This document shows positions 1 to 6,893 of a stretch of 64,000 nt of DNA, piece by piece. The translations under genes and the position numbers were made by a program. The first letter of the stretch is position 1. Each line of letters begins with the position of its first letter. The DNA is from Chloroflexota bacterium. Its GTDB lineage: Bacteria > Chloroflexota > Anaerolineae > Anaerolineales > Villigracilaceae. The DNA lies in assembly GCA_023459215.1 (NCBI GenBank), contig JAEWVF010000005.1, positions 1 to 64,000 on the forward strand. The letters run 5' to 3'. The notes under the pieces were generated by a model that was given only the letters and a program-made list of their open reading frames with translations, searched no databases and had not been told where the DNA came from.

Positions 1-456
1 AAAACATATCACGTGCAACTGCAACTGGAATCGATGCTGCTTAAGGGCAAATCGATTCCGAGTGTGGCGGCCCTGGTCGAGGCAATGTTCATGGCCGAGA
101 TGGATGACCTGCTGCTGACCGCCGGCCACGACCTGAATACGCTGCAACTGCCCATTACGCTGGAGGTTGCTCGCGGAAGCGAGCAATACATCACCCTGCG
201 CGGGCTGGAACAAACGCTGAAGGCCGGCGACATGCTCATGCGCGATGGGGCGGGGATTATTTCCAGCATCATCTACGGCCCCGACCAGCGCACCCAGATC
301 AGTCCGCGCACAAAGAATGTGATTTTTACGGTTTACGCCCCGACCGGGATAGAAACTCTTGCGGTCGAGAGCCATTTGCAGAAAATCCAGCAAAATGTGC
401 TGACGATTGCTCCGCGCGCGCAAACGGAACTGCTGAGCGTGTTTGGCGCGGATTAA
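1..456 (+). CDS. B3/4 domain protein, C-terminal part (cut by left edge)
   Basis: The reading frame is open to the first base of the window, so the gene begins upstream; a GTG at 13 is unlikely to be the true start. The visible part resembles the B3/4 domain of the phenylalanyl-tRNA synthetase beta chain, which also occurs as stand-alone proteins of about 230 residues. Matching features are a hydrophobic segment followed by a GHDL turn, an ITLRGLEQ stretch, and a late block with DQRTQISPRTKNVIF. In the synthetase this fold is linked to editing; the role of stand-alone copies is not well defined. The next gene starts 12 bp downstream and may be co-transcribed. Confidence 0.6.
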   Translation, partial: KTYHVQLQLESMLLKGKSIPSVAALVEAMFMAEMDDLLLTAGHDLNTLQLPITLEVARGSEQYITLRGLEQTLKAGDMLMRDGAGIISSIIYGPDQRTQISPRTKNVIFTVYAPTGIETLAVESHLQKIQQNVLTIAPRAQTELLSVFGAD

Positions 457-468
457 CCGAAAAACCCA

Positions 469-1104
469 ATGCTTGACCCCATCAAATTACCCATCTTCAT
501 CCTGGCTGCGCTGACGCTTTTGCTGACTCCCGGCCCGGCGGTGTTGTACATCGTGACCCGCAGCATGGATCAGGGCCGCCTGGCCGGGCTGGTTTCCGTG
601 CTCAGCGTGGAGATTGGCAACTTTGTACATGTTCTGGCTGCCACGCTGGGGCTTTCGGCGCTGTTGTTTTCCTCGGCGCTGGCGTTTAACGTGGTCAAAT
701 ACCTGGGCGCGGCCTACCTGTTTTATCTTGGGTTGAAACGCATCATCCGCCCTGAAACACCGCTGACCGAGGCCAGCCATAAAAGCCAAAGCCTGGGCAG
801 GATTTTTTCGCAGGGAATCGTGGTGGCGATTCTGAATCCCAAGACGGCCTTGTTTTTCCTGGCCTTCCTGCCACAGTTTGTCGATCCGATGCGTGGAAAT
901 GTGACCTGGCAGCTTTTTATCCTGGGCGGCATTTTCGTGGCGATGGCCATCTTCACCGATGGACTGTATGCCTTACTGGCCGGGAGCGCCGGCCAGGCAT
1001 TGAAGAAGACGCCTGCCTTCCTGAAAGCGGATCGTTACCTGGTCGGCAGCATTTATATCGGCCTGGGTGTTCTGGCCGCGATTTCGGGTGCAATCCATGA
1101 ATGA
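469..1104 (+). CDS. LysE/RhtB-family amino-acid exporter
   Basis: The 211-residue product has the length and pattern of the LysE/RhtB translocators, inner-membrane exporters of amino acids and related metabolites. The N-terminal helix ends in the family signature LLTPGPAVLYIVTRS (about residues 18-32). A conserved GNFVHVLAATLGLSALL stretch lies near 55, and a FFLAFLPQFVD motif near 125-135 follows a polar loop. About six hydrophobic segments are visible. The substrate cannot be read from sequence. The gene follows the B3/4 protein by 12 bp and is closed by a hairpin terminator shared with the convergent aldo/keto reductase. Confidence 0.85.
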   Translation: MLDPIKLPIFILAALTLLLTPGPAVLYIVTRSMDQGRLAGLVSVLSVEIGNFVHVLAATLGLSALLFSSALAFNVVKYLGAAYLFYLGLKRIIRPETPLTEASHKSQSLGRIFSQGIVVAILNPKTALFFLAFLPQFVDPMRGNVTWQLFILGGIFVAMAIFTDGLYALLAGSAGQALKKTPAFLKADRYLVGSIYIGLGVLAAISGAIHE

Positions 1105-1113
1105 AGTCAATTG

Positions 1114-1152
1114 AAAGGCCGCGGCAGAATGAAACCTGTCGCGGCCTTTTTG
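1114..1152. terminator. bidirectional hairpin terminator
   Basis: Inverted repeat with arms AAAGGCCGCGGCAG (1114-1127) and CTGTCGCGGCCTTTT (about 1136-1150), one G-U pair, an 8-nt loop, and A/T runs on both flanks. It lies between the convergent LysE-type and aldo/keto reductase genes and can serve both. Confidence 0.85.
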
Positions 1153-1166
1153 GTTTGTAGAGGAAA

Positions 1167-2177
1167 TTAGCGCCCCAAAAGCTGATCGATTTCCTGCATC
1201 TGGGCCGGGGTCAGCGGACCAAACTCCATCGCTTTGCAGTTTTCCTCGACCTGGGCGACGGTCTTGAAGCCGGGGATCGGGATGGTGCGCGGACTGCGCG
1301 CCCAGATCCAGGCCAGCGCGCCTTGCGAAAGGCTGCGGCCATTGCTGCTCAGCACCTCGCGGATGGCAGCCAGTTTGTCGAGCCATTCCTGGGTGGGTTT
1401 GCCATCCTTGAAACCGGGATGCCACTGGGCGTGATGGCGCACGTCATCGTTGGCAAAGGTGCTTTCGGGGGCAAATTTGCCGGTCAGCAGGCCCATGCCG
1501 AGCGGGCCGCGGTTCAGGCTGGCCAGGTTCAGTTCATCGCACAGGGCCAATAATTCCATATTGCCATCCAGCACGCTCAACTGTTGCTGGACAACGCCGC
1601 AGTTCGGTGAGGTCGAGAAGGCGCGGACAGCATCCGTCCGGTCGGTGCTCCAACCGTAGGTGCGGATTTTGCCTTCCTTGACAAATTCCTCGAGCAGTTC
1701 GCGCGCTTCGAGGGCGCGTTCGATGCTCAAACCCCAGACATGCAGTTGGTAAACGTCGATGTAATCAGTGGCGAGACGCCTGAGGCTGGATTCCAGGTCG
1801 GCGCGCAGGCGGCTGGCGACATTGCTGGTTTCGGCATCCTCGTCGTAATGCCAAACCGATTTGGCGGCTTCATCAACCTGGTAGCCAAACTTGGTGGCAA
1901 TCACCACCTGGTCGCGGCGGCCTTTGAAAGCCTGGGCCAGCAGCCGTTCGCTGTGACCGGCGCCATAGTTGGCGGCAGTATCGTAGAAGTTAACGCCCAG
2001 GTCAAAGGCGCGTTGGATGGCGCGCAGCGATTCGGCGTCATCGACGCCGCTCCAGCCAGCCGGGGAGTTGGTCAGGGTCCACGGGCCGCCGACGGCCCAG
2101 CAGCCCATGCCCATCGGGCTGACTTCGATGCCGGATTTACCGAGGGTGCGTTTGGGGGTTGATTTTGCAGTTGTCAT
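1167..2177 (-). CDS. aldo/keto reductase
   Basis: 336-residue TIM-barrel oxidoreductase of the aldo/keto reductase superfamily, which uses NADPH to reduce carbonyl substrates. Seen: the N-terminal LGKSGIEVSPMGMGCW block, the catalytic region FYDTAANYGAGHSE with the Asp and Tyr, Lys in IATKFG, and His in VYQLHVWG. The C-terminal PIPGFKTVAQVEENCKA block forms the cofactor phosphate site. An AAGGAA Shine-Dalgarno lies 7 nt before ATG 2177. The gene sits 91 bp after a second aldo/keto reductase in the same orientation; the two are only distantly similar, so this is not a recent duplication. Substrate unknown. Confidence 0.9.
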   Translation of the reverse strand: MTTAKSTPKRTLGKSGIEVSPMGMGCWAVGGPWTLTNSPAGWSGVDDAESLRAIQRAFDLGVNFYDTAANYGAGHSERLLAQAFKGRRDQVVIATKFGYQVDEAAKSVWHYDEDAETSNVASRLRADLESSLRRLATDYIDVYQLHVWGLSIERALEARELLEEFVKEGKIRTYGWSTDRTDAVRAFSTSPNCGVVQQQLSVLDGNMELLALCDELNLASLNRGPLGMGLLTGKFAPESTFANDDVRHHAQWHPGFKDGKPTQEWLDKLAAIREVLSSNGRSLSQGALAWIWARSPRTIPIPGFKTVAQVEENCKAMEFGPLTPAQMQEIDQLLGR

Positions 2178-2199
2178 AGTTGTTCCTTATGAAATCTGA

Positions 2200-2268
2200 T
2201 GGTCGAGTAGCCGCCGGGGTCTCGATACGGGCTGTGCCCTACTCGACCAACGGCGGCATATCGAGACC
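2200..2268. repeat. interleaved inverted-repeat element
   Basis: Three inverted-repeat pairs occur in the same order on both sides of a short spacer. TGGTCGAGTA (2200-2209) pairs with TACTCGACCA (2240-2249), CCGCCG (2211-2216) with CGGCGG (2251-2256), and GGTCTCGATA (2218-2227) with TATCGAGACC (2259-2268). The pairs cross, so they cannot all form one nested hairpin. It fills the gap between the two reductase genes. GGTCTCGATA/CTCGACCA-type palindromes are common intergenic repeats in bacteria. Confidence 0.7.
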
Positions 2269-3210
2269 TTACCACGGCAGTGGGTCGGAGGCGATGTCGC
2301 TTTCCCATAAAGTATACATGGCGCGGACGGTTTCCGGGGAAAGTGGTGTTTTGGCAGCCGCGAAATTGTCCAATGCCTGCTCGACGGTCTTGGGGCCGGG
2401 GATGACGGTCGAAACTTCCGGCTGGGCCAGGCAATATTGCAGCGCGGCGTGCGCCATCGACATACCGGGCGGGACGAGTTCGGCGAATTTCTCCACCAGC
2501 GCGCCGCGCCGGGCAATCACCTCAGGCGACCAGCGCTTGCGAACATCGTCGAAGCGGCTGTTGCCGCGATAACGGCCCGAAAGCCAGCCCGAATCGAGCG
2601 GGACTTTGACAATCAGCCCGACGCCTTTCTCTTGCGCCAACTTGAAGGCCGGCAGCGGCTCCTGGTAGAAGGCATTGAAAAAGACCTCGATGGCCCTGCT
2701 GCCGGTGGTGTTGACGACCGTCTCAAGTTCCTCGCGCCAGTCGAGCGAGACGCCGTATTCGCGGATTTTGCCCTCGGCTTTGAGTTTTTCCAATTCGGCG
2801 TACAGTTCAGGGGCGTTATTGCCGTTCATCAGCTCGCGTTCAGGGTTGTGGAGCAGCAGCATATCGATGCAATCGGTTTGCAGGCGGCGCAGGCTGCCTT
2901 CGAGCACCGGGCGGACGTTTTCGGCCTTGAAATCGCGCACGCCGTCGGCGGCATGGTGGCTGAACTTGGAGCACAGGATGATGTCCTGGCGGACGCCCTT
3001 GAGCGCCTCGCCCAGAATCTCCTCGCTGCGGCCGCCGCCATAGCCGGGAGCGGTGTCAAAAAAGTTGCAGCCTGCCTCGAGCGATTTGCGCACAATTTGC
3101 AGGGCTTCGTTGCGGTCGTCCAGTTTCCAGTCCGGGTTGGCCAGTTGCCAGGCGCCCAGGCCAATCTCGCTGACCTGCATACCGGTATTTCCAAAGGGGC
3201 GTAGTTTCAT
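2269..3210 (-). CDS. aldo/keto reductase
   Basis: 313-residue member of the aldo/keto reductase superfamily. Seen: N-terminal FGNTGMQVSEIGLGAWQL, catalytic FFDTAPGYGGGRSEE, Lys in LCSKFS, His in LLLHNPE, and the cofactor-binding IPGPKTVEQALDNFAA near the C terminus. An AAAGGAG ribosome site precedes ATG 3210. It is transcribed away from the MocR-type regulator across a 150 bp intergenic region containing TGGCAA repeats, so that regulator may control it. The second reductase lies downstream and probably shares the transcript. The physiological substrate is unknown. Confidence 0.9.
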   Translation of the reverse strand: MKLRPFGNTGMQVSEIGLGAWQLANPDWKLDDRNEALQIVRKSLEAGCNFFDTAPGYGGGRSEEILGEALKGVRQDIILCSKFSHHAADGVRDFKAENVRPVLEGSLRRLQTDCIDMLLLHNPERELMNGNNAPELYAELEKLKAEGKIREYGVSLDWREELETVVNTTGSRAIEVFFNAFYQEPLPAFKLAQEKGVGLIVKVPLDSGWLSGRYRGNSRFDDVRKRWSPEVIARRGALVEKFAELVPPGMSMAHAALQYCLAQPEVSTVIPGPKTVEQALDNFAAAKTPLSPETVRAMYTLWESDIASDPLPW

Positions 3211-3282
3211 CGGTTAATCTCCTTTTTGCATATTATGCGACTATTGTAGGCTCAAAGCGGTTCGATTTCTAGTGCCGCATTA

Positions 3283-3319
3283 TGGCAATTTTATTAAGTC
3301 CAATTGCCAATTTTGGCAA
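3283..3319. promoter_or_regulatory. TGGCAA/TTGCCA repeats, candidate MocR operator
   Basis: Perfect inverted repeat TGGCAATT (3283-3290) / AATTGCCA (3302-3309), then a third half-site TGGCAA (3314-3319) that pairs with TTGCCA at 3304-3309. The three sites lie between the divergent reductase and MocR genes, where an autoregulatory MocR site would be expected. Function is inferred from position. Confidence 0.4.
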
Positions 3320-3348
3320 GGCGGGTTTATCAAAACACAAAAAGTAGA

Positions 3349-3354
3349 TATACT
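3349..3354 (+). promoter_or_regulatory. -10 box TATACT, probably leaderless transcript
   Basis: TATACT ends 6 nt before the ATG at 3361, which places the predicted transcription start at or next to the start codon. No clear -35 box and no Shine-Dalgarno is visible, which fits a leaderless message. Confidence 0.4.
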
Positions 3355-3360
3355 CAACCC

Positions 3361-4827
3361 ATGCGAATTCCCATCGACCGGCAAAGCGCCACACCCATTT
3401 ACCTGCAAATCGAGCGCTGGCTGCGCCAGAATATCATCTCCGGCAGCCTGCCGCCCGAAACGCGCCTGCCGGCCACCCGCCAACTGGCCGAGGAGTTGGG
3501 CGTCAGCCGCATCACGGTCAAAAACGCCTACGCCAAACTGGAGGGGGATGGGCTGCTGACGGCGCGCGAGGGCAGCGGCAGTTATGTCGCCCCGCCGCTC
3601 AAAGCCCCAGCCGCGGCGGAAAACGCCTCAAGCCTGGATTGGCCGCTCTGGCAGATGGAGGCAGAGGGGGAGAGCGATCCGCTGGAGACGATGCGGGGGC
3701 CGCGCACCCGCCGCCTTGATCCCGTTTCCTTTACCGGGGTCGGCGACCCGCGCCAATTCCCGCTGAAAGATTTTTACAAAGCCATGCAGGCGGTGCTGCG
3801 TCAGGACGGCACGGCGGCCCTGGAATATGGCAGTTTCGACGGCGGATACGCGCCGCTGCGCACGACCATCACCCAGATGCTCGCCAGCCAGGGCATCCAG
3901 ACCCGCCCGGAGCAGGTGCTGGTGACGACCGGATCGCAACAAGCCCTGGCGCTGGTTTGCAGCCTGCTGCTCAAACCCGGCGACGTAGTCCTGGTCGAGG
4001 CCCCGAGCTACAACCTGGCCCTGGAACTCTTCCGAGCGCTGGGGCTGAAAATTATCGGCGTGCCGCTGGACGAGAACGGACTGCGAGTGGATTTGCTCGA
4101 ACCGCTGCTGCAACAATATCGCCCACGCCTGTTGTACACCATCCCGAATTTCCAGAACCCGAGCGGAATCTGCCTGAGCGCCGCGCGCCGCAGGCAGTTG
4201 CTGGCCCTGGCCGAGCGCTACAACCTGCCCATCCTGGAAGATGATTTTGCCGGCGATTTGCGCTACGAGGGGCGCAGCCTGCCCGCCATCAAGGCGCTCG
4301 ACCCCGGCGGGCGGGTGATTTACATAGGCACGTTTTCGAAAATGCTGATGCCGGGTCTGCGGGTGGGCTACCTGCTGGCCGACGGGCCGATTTTTGCCCG
4401 CCTGGCGCGCCACAAACGCGTCAACGACCTGACCACCTCGACCCTGATCCAGCGCACATTGGATGTGTATGTGACGGTCGGGCGCTACCAGGCCCACCTG
4501 CGGCGTTCCTGCCGCCTGTATCGCCAGCGGCGGGATGCGATGCTGGCCGCCATCCGGCGCTTTTTACCGGCGGAAGTGACTTTTACCGTTCCCCAGGGCG
4601 GGTTGTTCATCTGGCTGAAGCTGCCCGAGGAACTTTCGTCGCAACGCTTGCTGCCCCTGGCGCTGGAGGAAGGTGTGGAGTTCGCGCCCGGCACGCGCTT
4701 TTTCCCAACCCCGGCGGAGGGGGAACCTTTCCTGCGCCTGAATTTCGCCACGCGCAGCCCGCAGGAAATCGAAACCGGTATTCGCCGCCTGGCGCAGGCG
4801 CTGGTCAGGCTGGCGCGCGAAGGCTGA
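3361..4827 (+). CDS. MocR/PdxR-type transcriptional regulator
   Basis: 488-residue protein with an N-terminal GntR winged helix (about 8-75; ATRQLAEELGVSRITVKNAY) fused to a fold-type I aminotransferase domain. The PLP lysine lies in GTFSKMLMPGLRVGY, and VTTGSQQALALV and YTIPNFQNPSG are typical aminotransferase blocks. Such proteins bind PLP or amino compounds and act as DNA-binding regulators. ATG 3361 is preferred over an upstream in-frame TTG at 3304 because family similarity starts here (MRIPIDRQSATPIYLQ) and a -10 box lies just upstream. It is divergent from the reductase pair, its likely target. Confidence 0.9.
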   Translation: MRIPIDRQSATPIYLQIERWLRQNIISGSLPPETRLPATRQLAEELGVSRITVKNAYAKLEGDGLLTAREGSGSYVAPPLKAPAAAENASSLDWPLWQMEAEGESDPLETMRGPRTRRLDPVSFTGVGDPRQFPLKDFYKAMQAVLRQDGTAALEYGSFDGGYAPLRTTITQMLASQGIQTRPEQVLVTTGSQQALALVCSLLLKPGDVVLVEAPSYNLALELFRALGLKIIGVPLDENGLRVDLLEPLLQQYRPRLLYTIPNFQNPSGICLSAARRRQLLALAERYNLPILEDDFAGDLRYEGRSLPAIKALDPGGRVIYIGTFSKMLMPGLRVGYLLADGPIFARLARHKRVNDLTTSTLIQRTLDVYVTVGRYQAHLRRSCRLYRQRRDAMLAAIRRFLPAEVTFTVPQGGLFIWLKLPEELSSQRLLPLALEEGVEFAPGTRFFPTPAEGEPFLRLNFATRSPQEIETGIRRLAQALVRLAREG

Positions 4828-4892
4828 CCAACGCGGTTCTCTAGGAAACCCACTGAGCGCGGAGTTTTTTCATGCTGTTTTTTTCATCTGCT

Positions 4893-4979
4893 GGTCATGT
4901 CACCTCGAAGGAGCGCTTTTCAGCGACTGAGAGGTCTTTAGTAACGCGAAAAGATGTCTCGCTCCGCTCGACATGACAA
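4893..4979. repeat. dispersed palindrome, copy 1
   Basis: Imperfect palindrome with ends TGTCACCTCGAAGGAGCG and GCTCCGCTCGACATGACA, flanking a GAGAGGTCTTTA centre. Related copies lie at 6632-6709, 39212-39294 and 42164-42238. This copy and the one at 39212 share the inserted CGACTGAGA segment and form a subgroup. It occupies most of the gap between the MocR gene and the recombinase. Confidence 0.7.
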
Positions 4980-5036
4980 GCCTCTCCTAATTATTGGATA
5001 GATGCCAAGGCCGCGAATACAGAGGGGAAGGGGAGT

Positions 5037-6023
5037 TTATTCATCCCTGCGTTCGAAGATTTCGTAGTAGCCCTTATCCAGTTCATCGTCTGAAAGATGG
5101 GCATAGCGCTGGGTAACGCTGATGTTGGTATGGCGGGCCAGTTCCTGGGCCAGTTTAAGGTTGCCCGAGGCGCGCAGGACGGTGGTCACAAAATAATGGC
5201 GGAAAGAGTGCGGGGTGATTCGTCCGTCAAATTCAGCGCCCAGGATTTCGCGGACACGCTCCTCGACAATGTGCCGGCCGGTGGCAGTCGTCATCGGCTT
5301 GACCTTTTTGCCGGCGCCCTTGTCGTGACGGGCGAAGAGAGGCAGGGCCGAGAGCGGACGACCTGAGCCGCCGTCCAGTTTGGCGCGCGCGGCCAGGTAC
5401 TCCTTGAGCGCGGCCAGCGAACGGCTCGAAAAGCGGATGACCGCCTGCTTGTCGCCCTTGCCGATAATCACGGCGCGGCCCTCGTTCCAGTCCACATCGC
5501 CGCGGCGCAGGGCGCAAATCTCATGCACGCGCAGGCCGGTATCGGCCAGTGTGACCAGGAAAGCCCGGTCGCGCAGGAAGCGCAATTGCTCGGCGTCCGT
5601 TTCCTCGTTCTGTATTTCGCGTTCAGCATCGAGCATTTGCGCCAGCACCTGCTCGATCGCCTCGCGCGGGAACTGCGGCAGGCGCTGGCCGGTTTTTCGT
5701 CCGCGCATGCGCACCAACTGGCGGACGCGGTGCAGGTTGGGCGCAGCCAGCCCTTCGGCGGCCAGGAACTCGTAAAAGCCGACCGCGGCTTGCAGGTAAA
5801 GCTGTTCGGTGGCCGGGGCATGACTTTTCAGCCAGGCCGCGAACCAGCCGACGGCTTCATCGCCCAAATCGCTGAGCGGAGCCGTTTCGGCGTCGATTTT
5901 GTTGTCCGCCAGCAGGGCAGAGAAGGCGCGCAGGGCGAAACGGTAGGTTTCAGCGGTGTTTTTGCTGCGCGCCCCTTCGACGGTCGCCAGATAGCGTTGA
6001 ATGGCCTGTTGGATGGGGATCAT
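5037..6023 (-). CDS. XerC/XerD-like tyrosine recombinase
   Basis: 328-residue site-specific recombinase with an N-terminal SAM-like core-binding domain (about 1-105) and a C-terminal catalytic domain. The full active-site set is visible: R165 (DTGLRVHEI), K189 (IGKGDK), H272 and R275 (PHSFRHYF), H298 (LARHTN) and nucleophile Y307 (TQRYAHL). It could act in chromosome dimer resolution or as an element-borne integrase; no attachment site or cargo is seen. A slightly long linker (residues 106-150) precedes the catalytic domain. The promoter carries an extended -10 and a palindrome centred near the predicted start of transcription. Confidence 0.88.
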   Translation of the reverse strand: MIPIQQAIQRYLATVEGARSKNTAETYRFALRAFSALLADNKIDAETAPLSDLGDEAVGWFAAWLKSHAPATEQLYLQAAVGFYEFLAAEGLAAPNLHRVRQLVRMRGRKTGQRLPQFPREAIEQVLAQMLDAEREIQNEETDAEQLRFLRDRAFLVTLADTGLRVHEICALRRGDVDWNEGRAVIIGKGDKQAVIRFSSRSLAALKEYLAARAKLDGGSGRPLSALPLFARHDKGAGKKVKPMTTATGRHIVEERVREILGAEFDGRITPHSFRHYFVTTVLRASGNLKLAQELARHTNISVTQRYAHLSDDELDKGYYEIFERRDE

Positions 6024-6048
6024 GGATTTTCCTGTGGCAATGCTCTGA

Positions 6049-6071
6049 TTTAGTTTACAAACTAAATTATA
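6049..6071 (-). promoter_or_regulatory. extended -10 and operator-like palindrome of the recombinase
   Basis: Read on the minus strand, TGATATAAT (TGn-TATAAT, TATAAT at 6071-6066) is followed directly by TTTAGTTTGTAAACTAAA (6066-6049), 8-bp arms around a 2-nt centre. The palindrome is centred on the predicted transcription start, the usual place for a repressor site. No matching regulator is identified. Confidence 0.5.
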
Positions 6072-6631
6072 TCACAAATTGCGTATAGTTTATCGTTTTG
6101 GAGATTTTCGGCCAGGCCCGAAGTCGCTTTTGGCCGGATCGAACCCAACGGCGACTCGTGAGTCCGGCAGGGCGGCTGACCGGGAAAACTGAAGGGGAAA
6201 GCGCAGCGTGTAGCAGTGCAAGATTTTTAGCTTAAAAAATTCCCGCACAACCTTAAAAAACGATGGGGAGGCGGTCACCGTCACATTTTTGCTACACGGA
6301 ATATTTTCCATCCGCGCAGCTCACCTGTGCCTCGCTGTTGTAGTCTTGTGCGTTGATTTCAGTGCAAATTGACCAGAATCCCGCAGCAGCGGCCTTCCTG
6401 AAGGCTTTCTGGATTATATCACATTGTTTATATTAATTATACTTAAGTGAAACATTCGACAGGAAATGAGAAAAGTTGGCACAAGGGCGCTCCCCCACTG
6501 GATGAGCTGTGTTGTGGTCAAACGTGAAGAGTGAAGCGTGATGGAAAGGCTGGGGTGCGTAGTTTCATTTCATTCATCATTCTGCATTCATCATTTCGCC
6601 TTTATGTATCCCCCTCCCCACCCTGCCGCCC

Positions 6632-6709
6632 GTCATCATTTCGAGCGCTAGCGAGAAATCTTTTCCGTTATGCGCAGGATTTCTCCCCGCTGCGCGGCTC
6701 GAAATGACA
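6632..6709. repeat. dispersed palindrome, copy 2
   Basis: Ends TCATTTCGAGCGCTAGCG and CGCGGCTCGAAATGACA, with inner GAGAAATC/GGATTTCTC. It is closest to the copy at 42164-42238, which shares the CTGCGCGGCTC right arm. Confidence 0.75.
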
Positions 6710-6793
6710 AGCTTAAAGTCGCTCCTTATAGCATGAAAGTCCTGCGGATGCGGAATTGGGTGTGATTGCCCAGGTTTCCCTTACCATTTTCGC

Positions 6794-6822
6794 TTGCCCC
6801 TGGCCTGTTTTGCATCTATACT
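6794..6822 (+). promoter_or_regulatory. promoter TTGCCC-17-TATACT
   Basis: TTGCCC (6794-6799) and TATACT (6817-6822) with a 17-bp spacer, about 70 bp before the ATG of the NLR-like gene. The restriction-modification gene at 42391 has the same pair of hexamers with the same spacing. Confidence 0.5.
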
Positions 6823-6893
6823 GGTTAAAATATTTACCTTGGGGAATTTCGCCCGACTACTCTTGCTTTTACACAACAAACGAGCAAAGTCAT

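Larger units (their letters stand above)
6024..6893. other. 870 bp non-coding region
   Basis: Holds the recombinase promoter and palindrome (6049-6071), a GC-rich stretch with only a 73-codon minus-strand frame that I do not accept as a gene, an AT-rich stretch (6410-6460), one dispersed palindrome copy (6632-6709) and the promoter of the NLR-like gene (6794-6822). No convincing gene or known RNA family was recognised. Confidence 0.6.

Noticed and set aside
3304..3360. TTG 3304 as start of the MocR gene
   Set aside because: The extra 19 residues have no family similarity and would span the operator-like repeats and -10 box.
6049..6066. Palindrome as a dif/Xer recombination site
   Set aside because: It lacks the 11-6-11 arrangement of dif and sits at the promoter's start point.
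6100..6200. GGTTCGATCC on the minus strand as a tRNA or tmRNA 3' end
   Set aside because: No matching T stem, acceptor stem or anticodon arm could be formed around it.
6090..6311. 73-codon minus-strand frame in the large gap
   Set aside because: No recognisable domain, no convincing ribosome site, and a composition that looks non-coding.
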